Positions 7,782 to 15,164 of a stretch of 16,284 bases of DNA are shown here, piece after piece. Position 1 is the stretch's first letter, and each line of letters opens with the position of its first letter. The notes beneath the pieces are model-generated. The model saw only the letters and a list, made by a program, of their open reading frames with translations. It did not search any database and was not told where the DNA came from. This stretch comes from Spirochaetota bacterium. Lineage in GTDB: Bacteria; Spirochaetota; Spirochaetia; Treponematales; Treponemataceae. Location: positions 1-16,284 of the forward strand of contig JAEWMY010000052.1 of NCBI GenBank assembly GCA_023393015.1, given 5' to 3'. The translations under genes and the position numbers were made by a program.

Positions 7782-9077
7782 ATGAATCTCGATGCCGTCT
7801 GTTCCGTCCTTCGTTCGGCGTCTTCCCGACTCGCTCGTTGCACGGCGGAGCAGAAGAACCTCGCCCTGCTCGCGGTCGCCCGCTCGATCCGCGAGGCGAG
7901 GGACGGGATACTCGAGGCGAACGCGCGCGACGTGGAAAAGGCGCGCGCGGGCGGCATGACGGAAAGCCTCATCCAGCGACTCGCCCTCGACGACCACGCG
8001 CTCGACGACATCGACGCCGCCCTCCGCTCGCTCTCCGAGCAAACCGACCCCGTGGGACAGGTCGTCGCGGGATGGTCGGTGCCGAACGGGCTCGAGATAC
8101 GCCAGGTGCGCGTGCCGATCGGCGTGGTCGCGGTCATTTACGAGTCGCGACCCAACGTTACCGTAGACGCCTTCGCGCTCGCGTACAAGAGCGCGAACGC
8201 GGTCTTGCTGCGCGGCAGCTCCTCGGCGCTCGAGTCGAACCGGGCTATCGTCAAGGCGATGCGCGCGGGGCTCGAGTCCTCAGGCGGCGTCGCCGACGCC
8301 CTCGCGCTTTCGGAGCCGGGAACGGGAGCCGACGGCCACGCGGACGTCGACTGGATACTCAACGCCGTCGGCAAGATAGACGTCGCCCTCCCGAGGGGCG
8401 GGGCCGCCCTCATCCGCCGCGTCGTCGAGACCGCGCGCGTTCCCGTCATCGAGACGGGCTCGGGCGTGTGCCACGTATACGTCGACGAAACCGGCGACGC
8501 CGTCATGACAGTCTCCATCGTCGAGAACGCGAAGATACAGAAACCCGCGGCGTGCAACTCCGTCGACGTTCTTCTCGTGCATTCTTCCCGCGCGGCCGAG
8601 ATCCTTCCGCTCGTGCGCGCCTCCTTCGAGAAGTATGCCTCCAGGACAGGCCGGGCTGGCGGGGTTGAGCTTCGCTGCTGCGAGCGTTCGTTCGCCGTTC
8701 TTTCGGGCGACGACTATCCGAACGTCGTCCGCGCGGCGGACGGCGACTGGGGATGCGAGTTCCTCGACTACGTCCTCGCGTGCCGCGTCGTCGACTCGCT
8801 CGAGGAGGCGACGGCGTTCATCGACGCGCACGGAACGAAGCATTCGGAGACCATCGTGACGAAGTCGCGCGACAACGCCCGCGCCTTCCAGCGGAACGTC
8901 GACTCCGCGTGCGTCTACGTCAACGCCTCGCCCCGCTTTACCGACGGCGGGCAGTTCGGCATGGGCGCCGAGCTCGGCATCAGCACGCAAAAGCTTCACG
9001 CGCGCGGGCCCATGGGCCTTTCGGCCCTCACTACCACCAAGTACCTCATCGAGGGCGAAGGACAGACGCGGCCATGA
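7782..9077 (+). CDS. proA: Gamma-glutamyl phosphate reductase
   Basis: Second step of proline synthesis: NADPH-dependent reduction of gamma-glutamyl phosphate to glutamate semialdehyde. The 431-residue product belongs to the aldehyde dehydrogenase superfamily and has the ProA signatures: YESRPNVTVDA (120-130), ETGSGVCHVYVD (224-235), the catalytic cysteine C258 in KPAACNSVD, HSE (354-356), and the C-terminal FTDGGQFGMGAELGISTQK (386-404). The normal length is ~415-430. The ATG has AGGAG 6 bases upstream. Its TGA overlaps the proB ATG (ATGA), which suggests coupled synthesis; ProA and ProB are thought to channel the unstable acyl phosphate between them. Confidence 0.97.
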   Translation: MNLDAVCSVLRSASSRLARCTAEQKNLALLAVARSIREARDGILEANARDVEKARAGGMTESLIQRLALDDHALDDIDAALRSLSEQTDPVGQVVAGWSVPNGLEIRQVRVPIGVVAVIYESRPNVTVDAFALAYKSANAVLLRGSSSALESNRAIVKAMRAGLESSGGVADALALSEPGTGADGHADVDWILNAVGKIDVALPRGGAALIRRVVETARVPVIETGSGVCHVYVDETGDAVMTVSIVENAKIQKPAACNSVDVLLVHSSRAAEILPLVRASFEKYASRTGRAGGVELRCCERSFAVLSGDDYPNVVRAADGDWGCEFLDYVLACRVVDSLEEATAFIDAHGTKHSETIVTKSRDNARAFQRNVDSACVYVNASPRFTDGGQFGMGAELGISTQKLHARGPMGLSALTTTKYLIEGEGQTRP

Positions 9078-9868
9078 TCAAGAAGGTAATCGCCGAATCG
9101 CGAAAGATCGTCATCAAGATCGGCTCGAACACGCTCGCGAAGGCGGACGGAAAGATCAATCCCGATTTCATGGCGGACCTCGCCTCCCAGTGCGCCGATC
9201 TCATGGCGCGGGGAAAGCAGATCGTGCTCGTCTCCTCGGGCGCCCAGGTCGCCGGCCTTTCCACGCTCGACCGTTGGGCGCGAAAGAAGGACATCCACTA
9301 CCGCCAGGCGCTCTGCGCCATCGGCCAGGTCGAGCTCATGGACAACTGGCGAAACGCCTTCGGCTCGGTCGGTATCCACATCGGACAACTCCTTCTGACG
9401 AAGGAGGACTTTCAGGACGACCAACGGACGCTCAACATGCGGAACACGATATTCACGCTCGTGGACGAGGGCGTCGTCCCGATCATCAACGAGAACGATT
9501 CCGTTTCGTACGACGAGATAAAGATCGGCGACAACGACAACCTGAGCGCGCATACCGCCATACTCTGGAGCGCGGATCTCCTGATCTTGCTGAGCGACAT
9601 CGACGGGGTGTACGACAAGAACCCGAAGGAATTTCCCGACGCGAGGCTGATCGGCGAGGTTCCCGATCTCGCCTCGCTGCGCAATACGATCACTATCGGT
9701 TCCACGAACGGTTTCGGGACGGGCGGCATCGCGACGAAGCTCGAGGCGGCCGAGAAGGTCACCTCCTACGGCATCCCGATGCTGCTCGCGAACGGCGGAA
9801 GGCCGCGTTTTTTGGAGTCGCTCGCGAACGGGACGCAGGAAGGAACCGTTTTTCTGGCTCGGGCCTAA
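9074..9868 (+). CDS. proB: Glutamate 5-kinase, short form without PUA domain
   Basis: First step of proline synthesis: ATP-dependent phosphorylation of glutamate. The 264-residue product is a complete amino acid kinase domain: KIGSNT (15-20) with the phosphate-binding lysine, SSGAQVAG (54-61), INENDSV (138-144), GDNDNLSA (152-159), LSDIDGVYDKNP (173-184) and GTGGIATKLEAA (215-226). It ends where the C-terminal ~100-residue PUA domain of the E. coli type would begin. No PUA-like sequence follows before proC, so this is the natural short form rather than a truncation. ATG 9074 overlaps the proA stop; the frame runs open upstream to 8753 but that part is a shadow of proA. Proline feedback binds the kinase domain in known enzymes, so regulation may remain. 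Confidence 0.96.
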   Translation: MIKKVIAESRKIVIKIGSNTLAKADGKINPDFMADLASQCADLMARGKQIVLVSSGAQVAGLSTLDRWARKKDIHYRQALCAIGQVELMDNWRNAFGSVGIHIGQLLLTKEDFQDDQRTLNMRNTIFTLVDEGVVPIINENDSVSYDEIKIGDNDNLSAHTAILWSADLLILLSDIDGVYDKNPKEFPDARLIGEVPDLASLRNTITIGSTNGFGTGGIATKLEAAEKVTSYGIPMLLANGGRPRFLESLANGTQEGTVFLARA

Positions 9869-9888
9869 GCCGGGACGAGGGGGCTGTT

Positions 9889-10692
9889 ATGGAAAGGATC
9901 AAGGCTGGATGCATCGGGACGGGCGTCATGGGCTCCGCGCTCATGGAGGCCGTCGTCAAGACCGTCGGCGCCGAACAGGTGATCGTGCGCGACGCCGATC
10001 CCGTGAAGACCGAGGCGTTTTGCAGGAAAACCGGATGCAGGACCGCGGCCTCGAACCGCGACGTGGCCTCCTCGTGCGACTACGTATTCCTCGCGGTGAA
10101 ACCGCAGTTTCTTTTTTCGGTGCTCGAGGAAATCTCGCAGGCGCTCGGTCAGGATACGGTGATCGTCTCGATGGCCGCGGGCGTGCGTATCGAGCAGATC
10201 AAGAAACATCTCGACCGGCATCCCAAGATCATCCGCATCATGCCGAACACGCCGTCCGCCGTAGGCTCGGGAATGACCGCGATAGCGCCCGACGCCGGAT
10301 GCTCCGCGGGAGAGGTCGAGGAATTGCGGAGGATATTGAGCCTGACCGGGCTTACCGAGATCACCGCCGAATCCATGATGGACGCGGTGACGGCCGTTTC
10401 CGGTTCGGGCCCCGCGTACGGCTATCTTTTTATCGAGGCCCTCGCCGACGCCGCGGTGCGCATGGGAATCCCGCGCGCGCAGGCGATCAGGTACGCGGCG
10501 CAAACCCTCCGCGGGTCGGCCGAGATGGTCCTGCAAACCGGTACTCACCCCGGCGTGCTCAAGGACGGGGTGTGCTCTCCGGCGGGCACCACGATCGCGG
10601 CCGTCGCGAAGCTCGAGGAAAAGGGCTTCCGGTCCGCCGTTATCGACGCCGCCATGGCCGCGTGGAACCGGTCGAGGGAATTGGGTTCGTAA
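9889..10692 (+). CDS. proC: Pyrroline-5-carboxylate reductase
   Basis: Last step of proline synthesis: NAD(P)H reduction of 1-pyrroline-5-carboxylate. The 267-residue product matches the family length (~270) and motifs: nucleotide loop GTGVMG (10-15), LAVKPQ (68-73), RIMPNTPSAVGSGM (116-129), AVSGSGPAY (169-177), and the C-terminal signature around HPGVLKDGVCSPAGTTIAA (220-238). The ATG at 9889 has GAGGGGG just upstream; the longer open frame back to 9190 is only a proB shadow. It follows proB by 20 bp, completing proA-proB-proC. It ends 21 bp from the convergent receiver gene with no clear terminator between them. Confidence 0.97.
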   Translation: MERIKAGCIGTGVMGSALMEAVVKTVGAEQVIVRDADPVKTEAFCRKTGCRTAASNRDVASSCDYVFLAVKPQFLFSVLEEISQALGQDTVIVSMAAGVRIEQIKKHLDRHPKIIRIMPNTPSAVGSGMTAIAPDAGCSAGEVEELRRILSLTGLTEITAESMMDAVTAVSGSGPAYGYLFIEALADAAVRMGIPRAQAIRYAAQTLRGSAEMVLQTGTHPGVLKDGVCSPAGTTIAAVAKLEEKGFRSAVIDAAMAAWNRSRELGS

Positions 10693-10713
10693 GGGTATCG
10701 CGGTCCCGGAGCG

Positions 10714-11082
10714 TCAGCCTATGTACCGCTCGATGAGCTCGAACAGCTGTTCCGGGCGGAACGGCTTGAACAGGTAGTCGGTAATGTACCCCTGGTGTTC
10801 GTGAATCGACTCGGGCGTTGCGTGCGTGGCGGTTTGCGCGATGATCGGCGCCTTCATGAAGAGTTCTTTTTTTATCTTCAGAGCGGCCTCGTATCCGTTC
10901 ATGCGCGGCATGTGTATGTCCATTAAAATCAGCGAGTAGTAATCCTTGCTTTTACCGGAGCACTTTTCCACCGATTCGACGCCGTCTACGGCGAGTTCCG
11001 TCGGGATGCCGCGTTCTCCGAGCAGGGTCATGATGATCTCCGCGTTGATCTCGTTGTCTTCCACTACCAGGACCGGCGCCAT
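10714..11082 (-). CDS. Single-domain response regulator (CheY-like receiver)
   Basis: A 122-residue protein that is only a receiver domain: acidic pair E8/D9 (VVEDNEIN), phosphoacceptor D55 in LILMDIHMPRMNGYEAA, switch T84 (AQTAT) and K106 in FKPF. The VEDNEINAEI start resembles receivers of hybrid histidine kinases more than chemotaxis CheY. There is no output domain, so it would act by phosphotransfer or protein contact; the partner kinase is not in the window. Start ATG 11082 is preceded by GGGGGT at 7 bases; the frame is open to 11574 but that extension overlaps the GNAT gene in another frame. It has its own promoter and is convergent with proC. Confidence 0.92.
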   Translation of the reverse strand: MAPVLVVEDNEINAEIIMTLLGERGIPTELAVDGVESVEKCSGKSKDYYSLILMDIHMPRMNGYEAALKIKKELFMKAPIIAQTATHATPESIHEHQGYITDYLFKPFRPEQLFELIERYIG

Positions 11083-11104
11083 GCTGCGTACCCCCGTATA
11101 CTCC

Positions 11105-11132
11105 AGTATAGTGGGCGAGCCGCGAAAATCAA
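11105..11132 (-). promoter_or_regulatory. Sigma70-type promoter of the receiver gene
   Basis: On the minus strand TTGATT (11132-11127) and TATACT (11110-11105) are 16 bp apart, in an AT-rich patch unlike the surrounding coding DNA. The expected start near 11098 gives a ~16-nt leader containing GGGGGT before ATG 11082. This makes the receiver gene a separate unit from the GNAT gene ending at 11166. Confidence 0.65.
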
Positions 11133-11165
11133 ATATAATTTCCCTAATTCGACATAAAAGACGGG

Positions 11166-12068
11166 TTAAAAATACGAAATCCGGAACGGGGAATCCCGCC
11201 TGAACCCGGTTGCCTCGTACACCCCGCGGGCGGTATCGTTGCCGTCCTTCACGAAGAGGACGACCTTTCGTCCCTTTCTGCGGCGTTCCCGCACGACGTG
11301 CGCTACCAGCGCCTTCGCCAGTCCTCGACCCCTCCATGCCGGATCGGTATACACCCCGCCCAGCTGATCCCACCCGAATCCGCGCGCGTTCGTGCCGGCC
11401 TTCGAGACGAAACGCCCGCCCGCCCGCGCGGCGTAGATCGCCTGTTTCGCGAGCGAACGCTCGAGCATGATCCGGCACGCCTTCCTGTCGAAGGGATCGC
11501 CCGGCGGCACGACCTCCTCCCGCTCGTATCCCTCCTGGAGGGAAAGCAGGGCGACCGCGTCGTCGGGCGCGCACCTGACAAAGGCGAGCCGATCGTCGCC
11601 GGTCGCGTTTCCGGGGTCGGGCGGCTGACGTTCCTCGGGTTCCGTCTCCGAGACCATAAGGGTATAGGCCACGGAGCGATACGGCGTCCGTCCCGTAGCG
11701 CCCTCAAGAAACCGCGTTCCGTCGGACGGGCCGAGTACGCACCGTACCGATTTCAGGTCAACCGAGCGCGTCAGCGATTCCCTCAAGGCGGCAGGGTCTC
11801 CGGGACGATCGAGACAATGAAGGAGTATGCCGGTCCGGGTCAGCGCGACGACCCCTGTGACCCTTTCGGCGGCGGCACCGGCGCCGATGCCCGCTTCCCC
11901 CTCGGATACGACGACAAAGGCGTCCGCGAGGGTCTCCGCTCCGTAACGCGGGCAACCGTTCGCGGCGAAATGGCTCGCGAGGGTAACGCATCTCCATTCG
12001 CGTTCGCGTAGGAAGGCGACGCATTCGCCGAAGCGCGTCTCCGTCACTCGCTCGACCGCCGCGCTCAA
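11166..12068 (-). CDS. GNAT-family N-acetyltransferase
   Basis: A 300-residue protein with a C-terminal GNAT domain (about 160-300): acetyl-CoA loop WRGRGLAKALV (245-255, R-x-G-R-G-L pattern) after VYTDPA, and motif-B-like NDTARGVYEATGF (277-289). The N-terminal ~150 residues are unassigned and may be a degenerate second GNAT-like half. Substrate unknown. I place the start at TTG 12068: it overlaps the TGA of the GH3 gene (TTGA) and has GAAGGA about 6 bases upstream. The frame stays open to 12260, but that part is arginine-rich shadow of the GH3 gene. It is the last gene of the gntR-led cluster. The rare start codon with a good ribosome-binding site suggests coupling to GH3 translation. Confidence 0.85.
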   Translation of the reverse strand: MSAAVERVTETRFGECVAFLREREWRCVTLASHFAANGCPRYGAETLADAFVVVSEGEAGIGAGAAAERVTGVVALTRTGILLHCLDRPGDPAALRESLTRSVDLKSVRCVLGPSDGTRFLEGATGRTPYRSVAYTLMVSETEPEERQPPDPGNATGDDRLAFVRCAPDDAVALLSLQEGYEREEVVPPGDPFDRKACRIMLERSLAKQAIYAARAGGRFVSKAGTNARGFGWDQLGGVYTDPAWRGRGLAKALVAHVVRERRRKGRKVVLFVKDGNDTARGVYEATGFRRDSPFRISYF

Positions 12069-13747
12069 CGGACGTCCTTCACGGGCATCGTTCCCGTCGG
12101 GACGAAATCTCCCGAGATCGCCCCGAACGCGGCCTTGAAGGACCAGTGCGAGTAGCCGTAGACGGCGATCGCGGCCTCGACGGGAGGTATGTCGTTGAGA
12201 AGGACGGGTGATTGCGCCGAGACGACGATGACGCGCTTGCCGAGACGGCGCAGTTCCCATAGATAGCCGCGTTGATCCTTCGACGAAAGACAGAGGATGA
12301 CGGTGTCGGCGGATCGCGCGAGGTTGAGGAACGAGTCGTTGAGGGGAGAAGCCTTCGCGTCGGGAAAGCGTCGTTTTCCCTCCTCGAGAAAGGCCGGATA
12401 CGCGCCCGCGATCACCGTTCCCTTTCCCCGCGCGGCCACGGGCTTGAGCTCGCCGCGAACGAGGGTTACCGAACGCACCGCCTGCGAGAGGAAGAAACGA
12501 CCTCCCTCGCGGTCCGGAACGCGTTCGGGTATCTTCGAGACGTCCGGCAGGATCGGGACTGCGGAGTCGTCCTTGAAGTAGGCGAGTTTCGCCTCGAGCA
12601 CGCGCCGCGCCGCGTCGGCGACCCGCGCGCGGAACGCCGGCGACCCGGACATCTTCTGGAGCGTCGCGGTCCAGAACGCGTCGCCAAAGCCGGGCGTCGT
12701 CGAGGATTCCACGATGTCGTTTCCCGCCTCGATGGCGAGCTGTACCGCGCGCGAGACGCTACCCGCGTATTCGGTCGCCCCGTTCATCATGATGTCGTCC
12801 GTGATCACGAGTCCGTCGAAGCCGAGTTCCTTCTTGAGTATATTCCCGATAAACTCGCGGGAAAACGTGGCGGGTTCGTTCGTCCCGGTGACGCGCGGGA
12901 AGCAGAGGTGTCCCGGCATTACCGCGCTCACGCCCGACTTGATGAGTATGTCGAAGGGCACGAGCTCGCGCTCGAACAGCGTCTTTCTCGATATCCCGAT
13001 GACCGGAAGCCGTCCGTGGCTGTCGAGTCCCGTGTCGCCGTGACCGGGGTAGTGCTTCGCCGTGGTGAGCACGCCGGCGGCCCTGCTTCCCGCGACGAAG
13101 GCAGCGCCGAGCACTCCCGCCGCGACGGGGTCCTCGCCGAACGAGCGCGTTCCGATGACGGTGGACTCGTGATCCGTGTAGAGGTCTACCGTGGGCGCGA
13201 AGTTCAGGTTGATACCGAGCGCCGCGAGCTCGCGCGATATATAGAAACCCGAATACCACGCGTCGGCCGGCACGCCGCTCGCGCCGATGGCGAGGTTCCC
13301 GGGCGTTTCGGAGGTGTTTCCCTTGATATGCCTGATCCAACCGCCTTCCTGGTCGGTCGCCACGAAGAGGGGAATCGAGAACCTTCCGGCGGCCGCGTTT
13401 TCCTGAAGGAGCCTGACGGATCGCGCGACTTTGACCGTGTCGTCCGTATTCCAGCCGAATACCTTTATGCTGCCGAGCGCGCGGTCCCTGACCCAGGACA
13501 CGACGAGCGGGGAGGGATCCTCTCCGGCCCAACCGAACATGAGCGTCTGCGCGAGCAGTTCCTCGTCGGTCATCGCCGAGACGATAGAGCGGGCGAGTTC
13601 CGCGTCTTCCGCGGCGTCCCAAAACGAGGGAAGCGCGCTTTCCCGCGAGGATGACGAGACGAAAAGCAACGCCGCCGCGGCCACGCACGCCAGCGGAACG
13701 GCGATCGCCGACAGCGGACCGCGAAGACTCAAAGGCCCGAGCCGCAC
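12065..13747 (-). CDS. Glycoside hydrolase family 3, NagZ-like beta-N-acetylhexosaminidase
   Basis: Probably releases terminal beta-N-acetylglucosamine from muropeptides or chitooligosaccharides. The 560-residue protein has an N-terminal hydrophobic segment (about 12-31, signal or membrane anchor), the GH3 barrel with DQEGG (132-136), KHYPGHGDTGLDSH (231-244) holding the Asp-His dyad D242/H244 typical of NagZ-type enzymes, and ITDDIMM (315-321) with the nucleophile aspartate. A C-terminal alpha/beta domain (~400-560) makes it resemble the two-domain B. subtilis type rather than the ~340-aa Gram-negative NagZ. The anchor suggests it acts outside the cytoplasm. The start is GTG 13747 (19-bp overlap with trxB) or TTG 13732, which overlaps the trxB TGA as TTGA; neither has a strong ribosome-binding site. 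Confidence 0.9.
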   Translation of the reverse strand: MRLGPLSLRGPLSAIAVPLACVAAAALLFVSSSSRESALPSFWDAAEDAELARSIVSAMTDEELLAQTLMFGWAGEDPSPLVVSWVRDRALGSIKVFGWNTDDTVKVARSVRLLQENAAAGRFSIPLFVATDQEGGWIRHIKGNTSETPGNLAIGASGVPADAWYSGFYISRELAALGINLNFAPTVDLYTDHESTVIGTRSFGEDPVAAGVLGAAFVAGSRAAGVLTTAKHYPGHGDTGLDSHGRLPVIGISRKTLFERELVPFDILIKSGVSAVMPGHLCFPRVTGTNEPATFSREFIGNILKKELGFDGLVITDDIMMNGATEYAGSVSRAVQLAIEAGNDIVESSTTPGFGDAFWTATLQKMSGSPAFRARVADAARRVLEAKLAYFKDDSAVPILPDVSKIPERVPDREGGRFFLSQAVRSVTLVRGELKPVAARGKGTVIAGAYPAFLEEGKRRFPDAKASPLNDSFLNLARSADTVILCLSSKDQRGYLWELRRLGKRVIVVSAQSPVLLNDIPPVEAAIAVYGYSHWSFKAAFGAISGDFVPTGTMPVKDVR

Positions 13748-14682
13748 AGCTGTTCGTCGATGCAGGAGGCCGCCGCGTGCGCGGCGATCGCGCCGTCGGC
13801 CGCTGCCGTTATGATTTGCCTGAACGACTTCGCCCTGATGTCGCCGGCCGCGAAAAGGCCCCGTATGGAAGTCTGCATGTTTTCGTCCGTGACTATGTAT
13901 CCGTTCTCGTCCTTTTTCGCGAGCGAGGCGAGTTCCGTTCTCGGGTCCATGCCGATGAAAATGAACACCGCGTCGCAGGCCAGCTCCTCGCGTTCCTTCG
14001 TCTCGGCGTTTTCGAGGATGACGGATGTGACCTTCGTTTCCGTTCCCCTGATCTCCGCTACGGTCGTGTTGAACCGCGTCCTGATATGCGGGTTTTTCAT
14101 CGTGCGCTCGGCGATGGCCTTTTGCGCGCGGAATTTATCCTTTCGGTGGACCATGGTAACGCGGTCGGTGAGGTGCGCGAGAAAGCCCGCCTCGTCGCAC
14201 GCCGCGTCTCCGCCGCCTACCACCACGATATGCTTGTTCCGGAAAAACGGCCCGTCGCAGGTGGCGCAGTAGGAAACGCCCTTGCCGTAGTATTCGGCCT
14301 CGCCGGGAACGCCGAGCTTGCGGTGATCGGCTCCCGTGGCGAGAAGTACGGTCCTCGCCTGATAGTTGACAGGGTCCTCGTCGCTCGATTCTATCGGAAT
14401 CACGAAGAGGTCTTCCTTCCTGCCGAGACCGGTAACCTTTCCGTAAACGAACTCGGCCCCGAATTTCAGGGCCTGCGCCTTCATGGCCGCGGAGAAATCG
14501 AAGCCGCTTACGGGTTCGTTGATTCCCGGATAGTTCTCGAGCCGATCGATCAGCGTGGCCTGGCCGCCTTCTCCCTTTTCCTCGATTACGAGCGTCTTGA
14601 GGTTCGAGCGTCCGGCGTACTGCGCCGCAGAGAGTCCGGCGGTTCCCCCGCCGATTATCACCATGTCATATACGCGTTCCAT
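13729..14682 (-). CDS. trxB: Thioredoxin reductase
   Basis: FAD flavoprotein that uses NADPH to reduce thioredoxin. The 317-residue product has FAD loop IIGGGTAG (9-16), redox-active CATC (139-142, C139/C142), NADPH loop VVGGGDAACDEA (154-165) with HRKDKFRAQK (179-188), and the closing FAD motif GLFAAGDIR (275-283). Length and domain order are those of low-molecular-weight bacterial TrxB. No thioredoxin gene is in the window. No Shine-Dalgarno precedes the ATG; instead a promoter-like pair sits so close that transcription would start at the ATG (see 14690-14719). It is downstream of the unknown 150-aa gene by 29 bp and overlaps the GH3 gene. Confidence 0.96.
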   Translation of the reverse strand: MERVYDMVIIGGGTAGLSAAQYAGRSNLKTLVIEEKGEGGQATLIDRLENYPGINEPVSGFDFSAAMKAQALKFGAEFVYGKVTGLGRKEDLFVIPIESSDEDPVNYQARTVLLATGADHRKLGVPGEAEYYGKGVSYCATCDGPFFRNKHIVVVGGGDAACDEAGFLAHLTDRVTMVHRKDKFRAQKAIAERTMKNPHIRTRFNTTVAEIRGTETKVTSVILENAETKEREELACDAVFIFIGMDPRTELASLAKKDENGYIVTDENMQTSIRGLFAAGDIRAKSFRQIITAAADGAIAAHAAASCIDEQLCGSGL

Positions 14683-14689
14683 GTGGTTA

Positions 14690-14719
14690 ATAGTAAGGAT
14701 TACTTCCCGTATCAGTCAA
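14690..14719 (-). promoter_or_regulatory. Probable trxB promoter giving a leaderless mRNA
   Basis: On the minus strand TTGACT (14719-14714, overlapping the TGA stop of the 150-aa gene) and TACTAT (14695-14690) are 18 bp apart. The expected start site is 7-8 nt below the -10, at 14683-14682, which is the A of the trxB ATG. The intervening bases TTAACCAC contain no Shine-Dalgarno. It would let trxB be expressed apart from gntR. Confidence 0.5.
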
Positions 14720-15164
14720 GCCAATATACCTTGTCGGGGGCTTTCTCGCTCAGGAACATCCGTCGGTATCTGCCCGAGTGCTCGACGCGAACGTCGTTCG
14801 GGAAGTACCCCGTGTGGAGGAACCAGACGACGTCGAGGATGTCTTCCATGGATTCCGACGGGGCGTAGCGGTAATAGAGTTCGGCGTCCTCGAGCGCCGC
14901 CTTCTTGACCGGGTCGTTCGTCGCGTCCGGGTCGATCGCGGCGCGTATCTGGCTTCTGAGCCCGCCGTACCAGGCGTGCGTCACCGAAAGGAGGTTGAGC
15001 TTCTTGTCCTTGTCCATGCGATACAGTTCGTAGAGCCCGGCGACGGAGGGTACCTTGAGGGTCACCTCGTACTTGTCCGCCTTCGTCAGCGGCGACCAGG
15101 TAAGGGTGTAGTACGCGTCGCCGTTCTCGATCTTCCGCGCGATGCCGGGTTTTTGGTCAAACAT
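14712..15164 (-). CDS. Hypothetical protein, 150 aa
   Basis: I do not recognise this family. The protein looks soluble, with no signal peptide or membrane segment. Visible features are a WSPLTKADKYEVTLKVPS segment (23-40) that reads like a beta-strand pair, VAGLYELYRMDKDKKLNLL (41-59), an aspartate-rich stretch near 78-93, and an aromatic cluster (WFLHTGYFPNDV, 114-125). Its ATG lies within the last codons of gntR (8-bp overlap, the TGA being inside ATGTTTGA), so it is almost certainly co-translated with the regulator. Composition and codon use match the neighbours. A short GGGT/ACCC inverted repeat just before the ATG may affect initiation. Function unknown; tight coupling to gntR hints at a shared role. 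Confidence 0.85.
   Translation of the reverse strand: MFDQKPGIARKIENGDAYYTLTWSPLTKADKYEVTLKVPSVAGLYELYRMDKDKKLNLLSVTHAWYGGLRSQIRAAIDPDATNDPVKKAALEDAELYYRYAPSESMEDILDVVWFLHTGYFPNDVRVEHSGRYRRMFLSEKAPDKVYWLD

Noticed and set aside
10693..10713. Terminator between convergent proC and the receiver gene
   Set aside because: Only 21 bp with no stem followed by a T-run; any terminator must lie inside one of the genes.
11083..11574. Long N-terminal extension of the receiver protein
   Set aside because: Shadow of the GNAT gene followed by the promoter region; the receiver domain begins exactly at ATG 11082.
12069..12260. N-terminal extension of the GNAT gene to 12260
   Set aside because: Overlaps GH3 in another frame and is Arg-rich; the TTG at 12068 has a good ribosome-binding site and overlaps the GH3 stop.
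13685..13687. Lipoprotein cysteine at residue 21 of the GH3 protein
   Set aside because: Proline occupies the -3 position of the would-be lipobox and the hydrophobic stretch continues for 9 residues past the cysteine, which fits a membrane anchor better.
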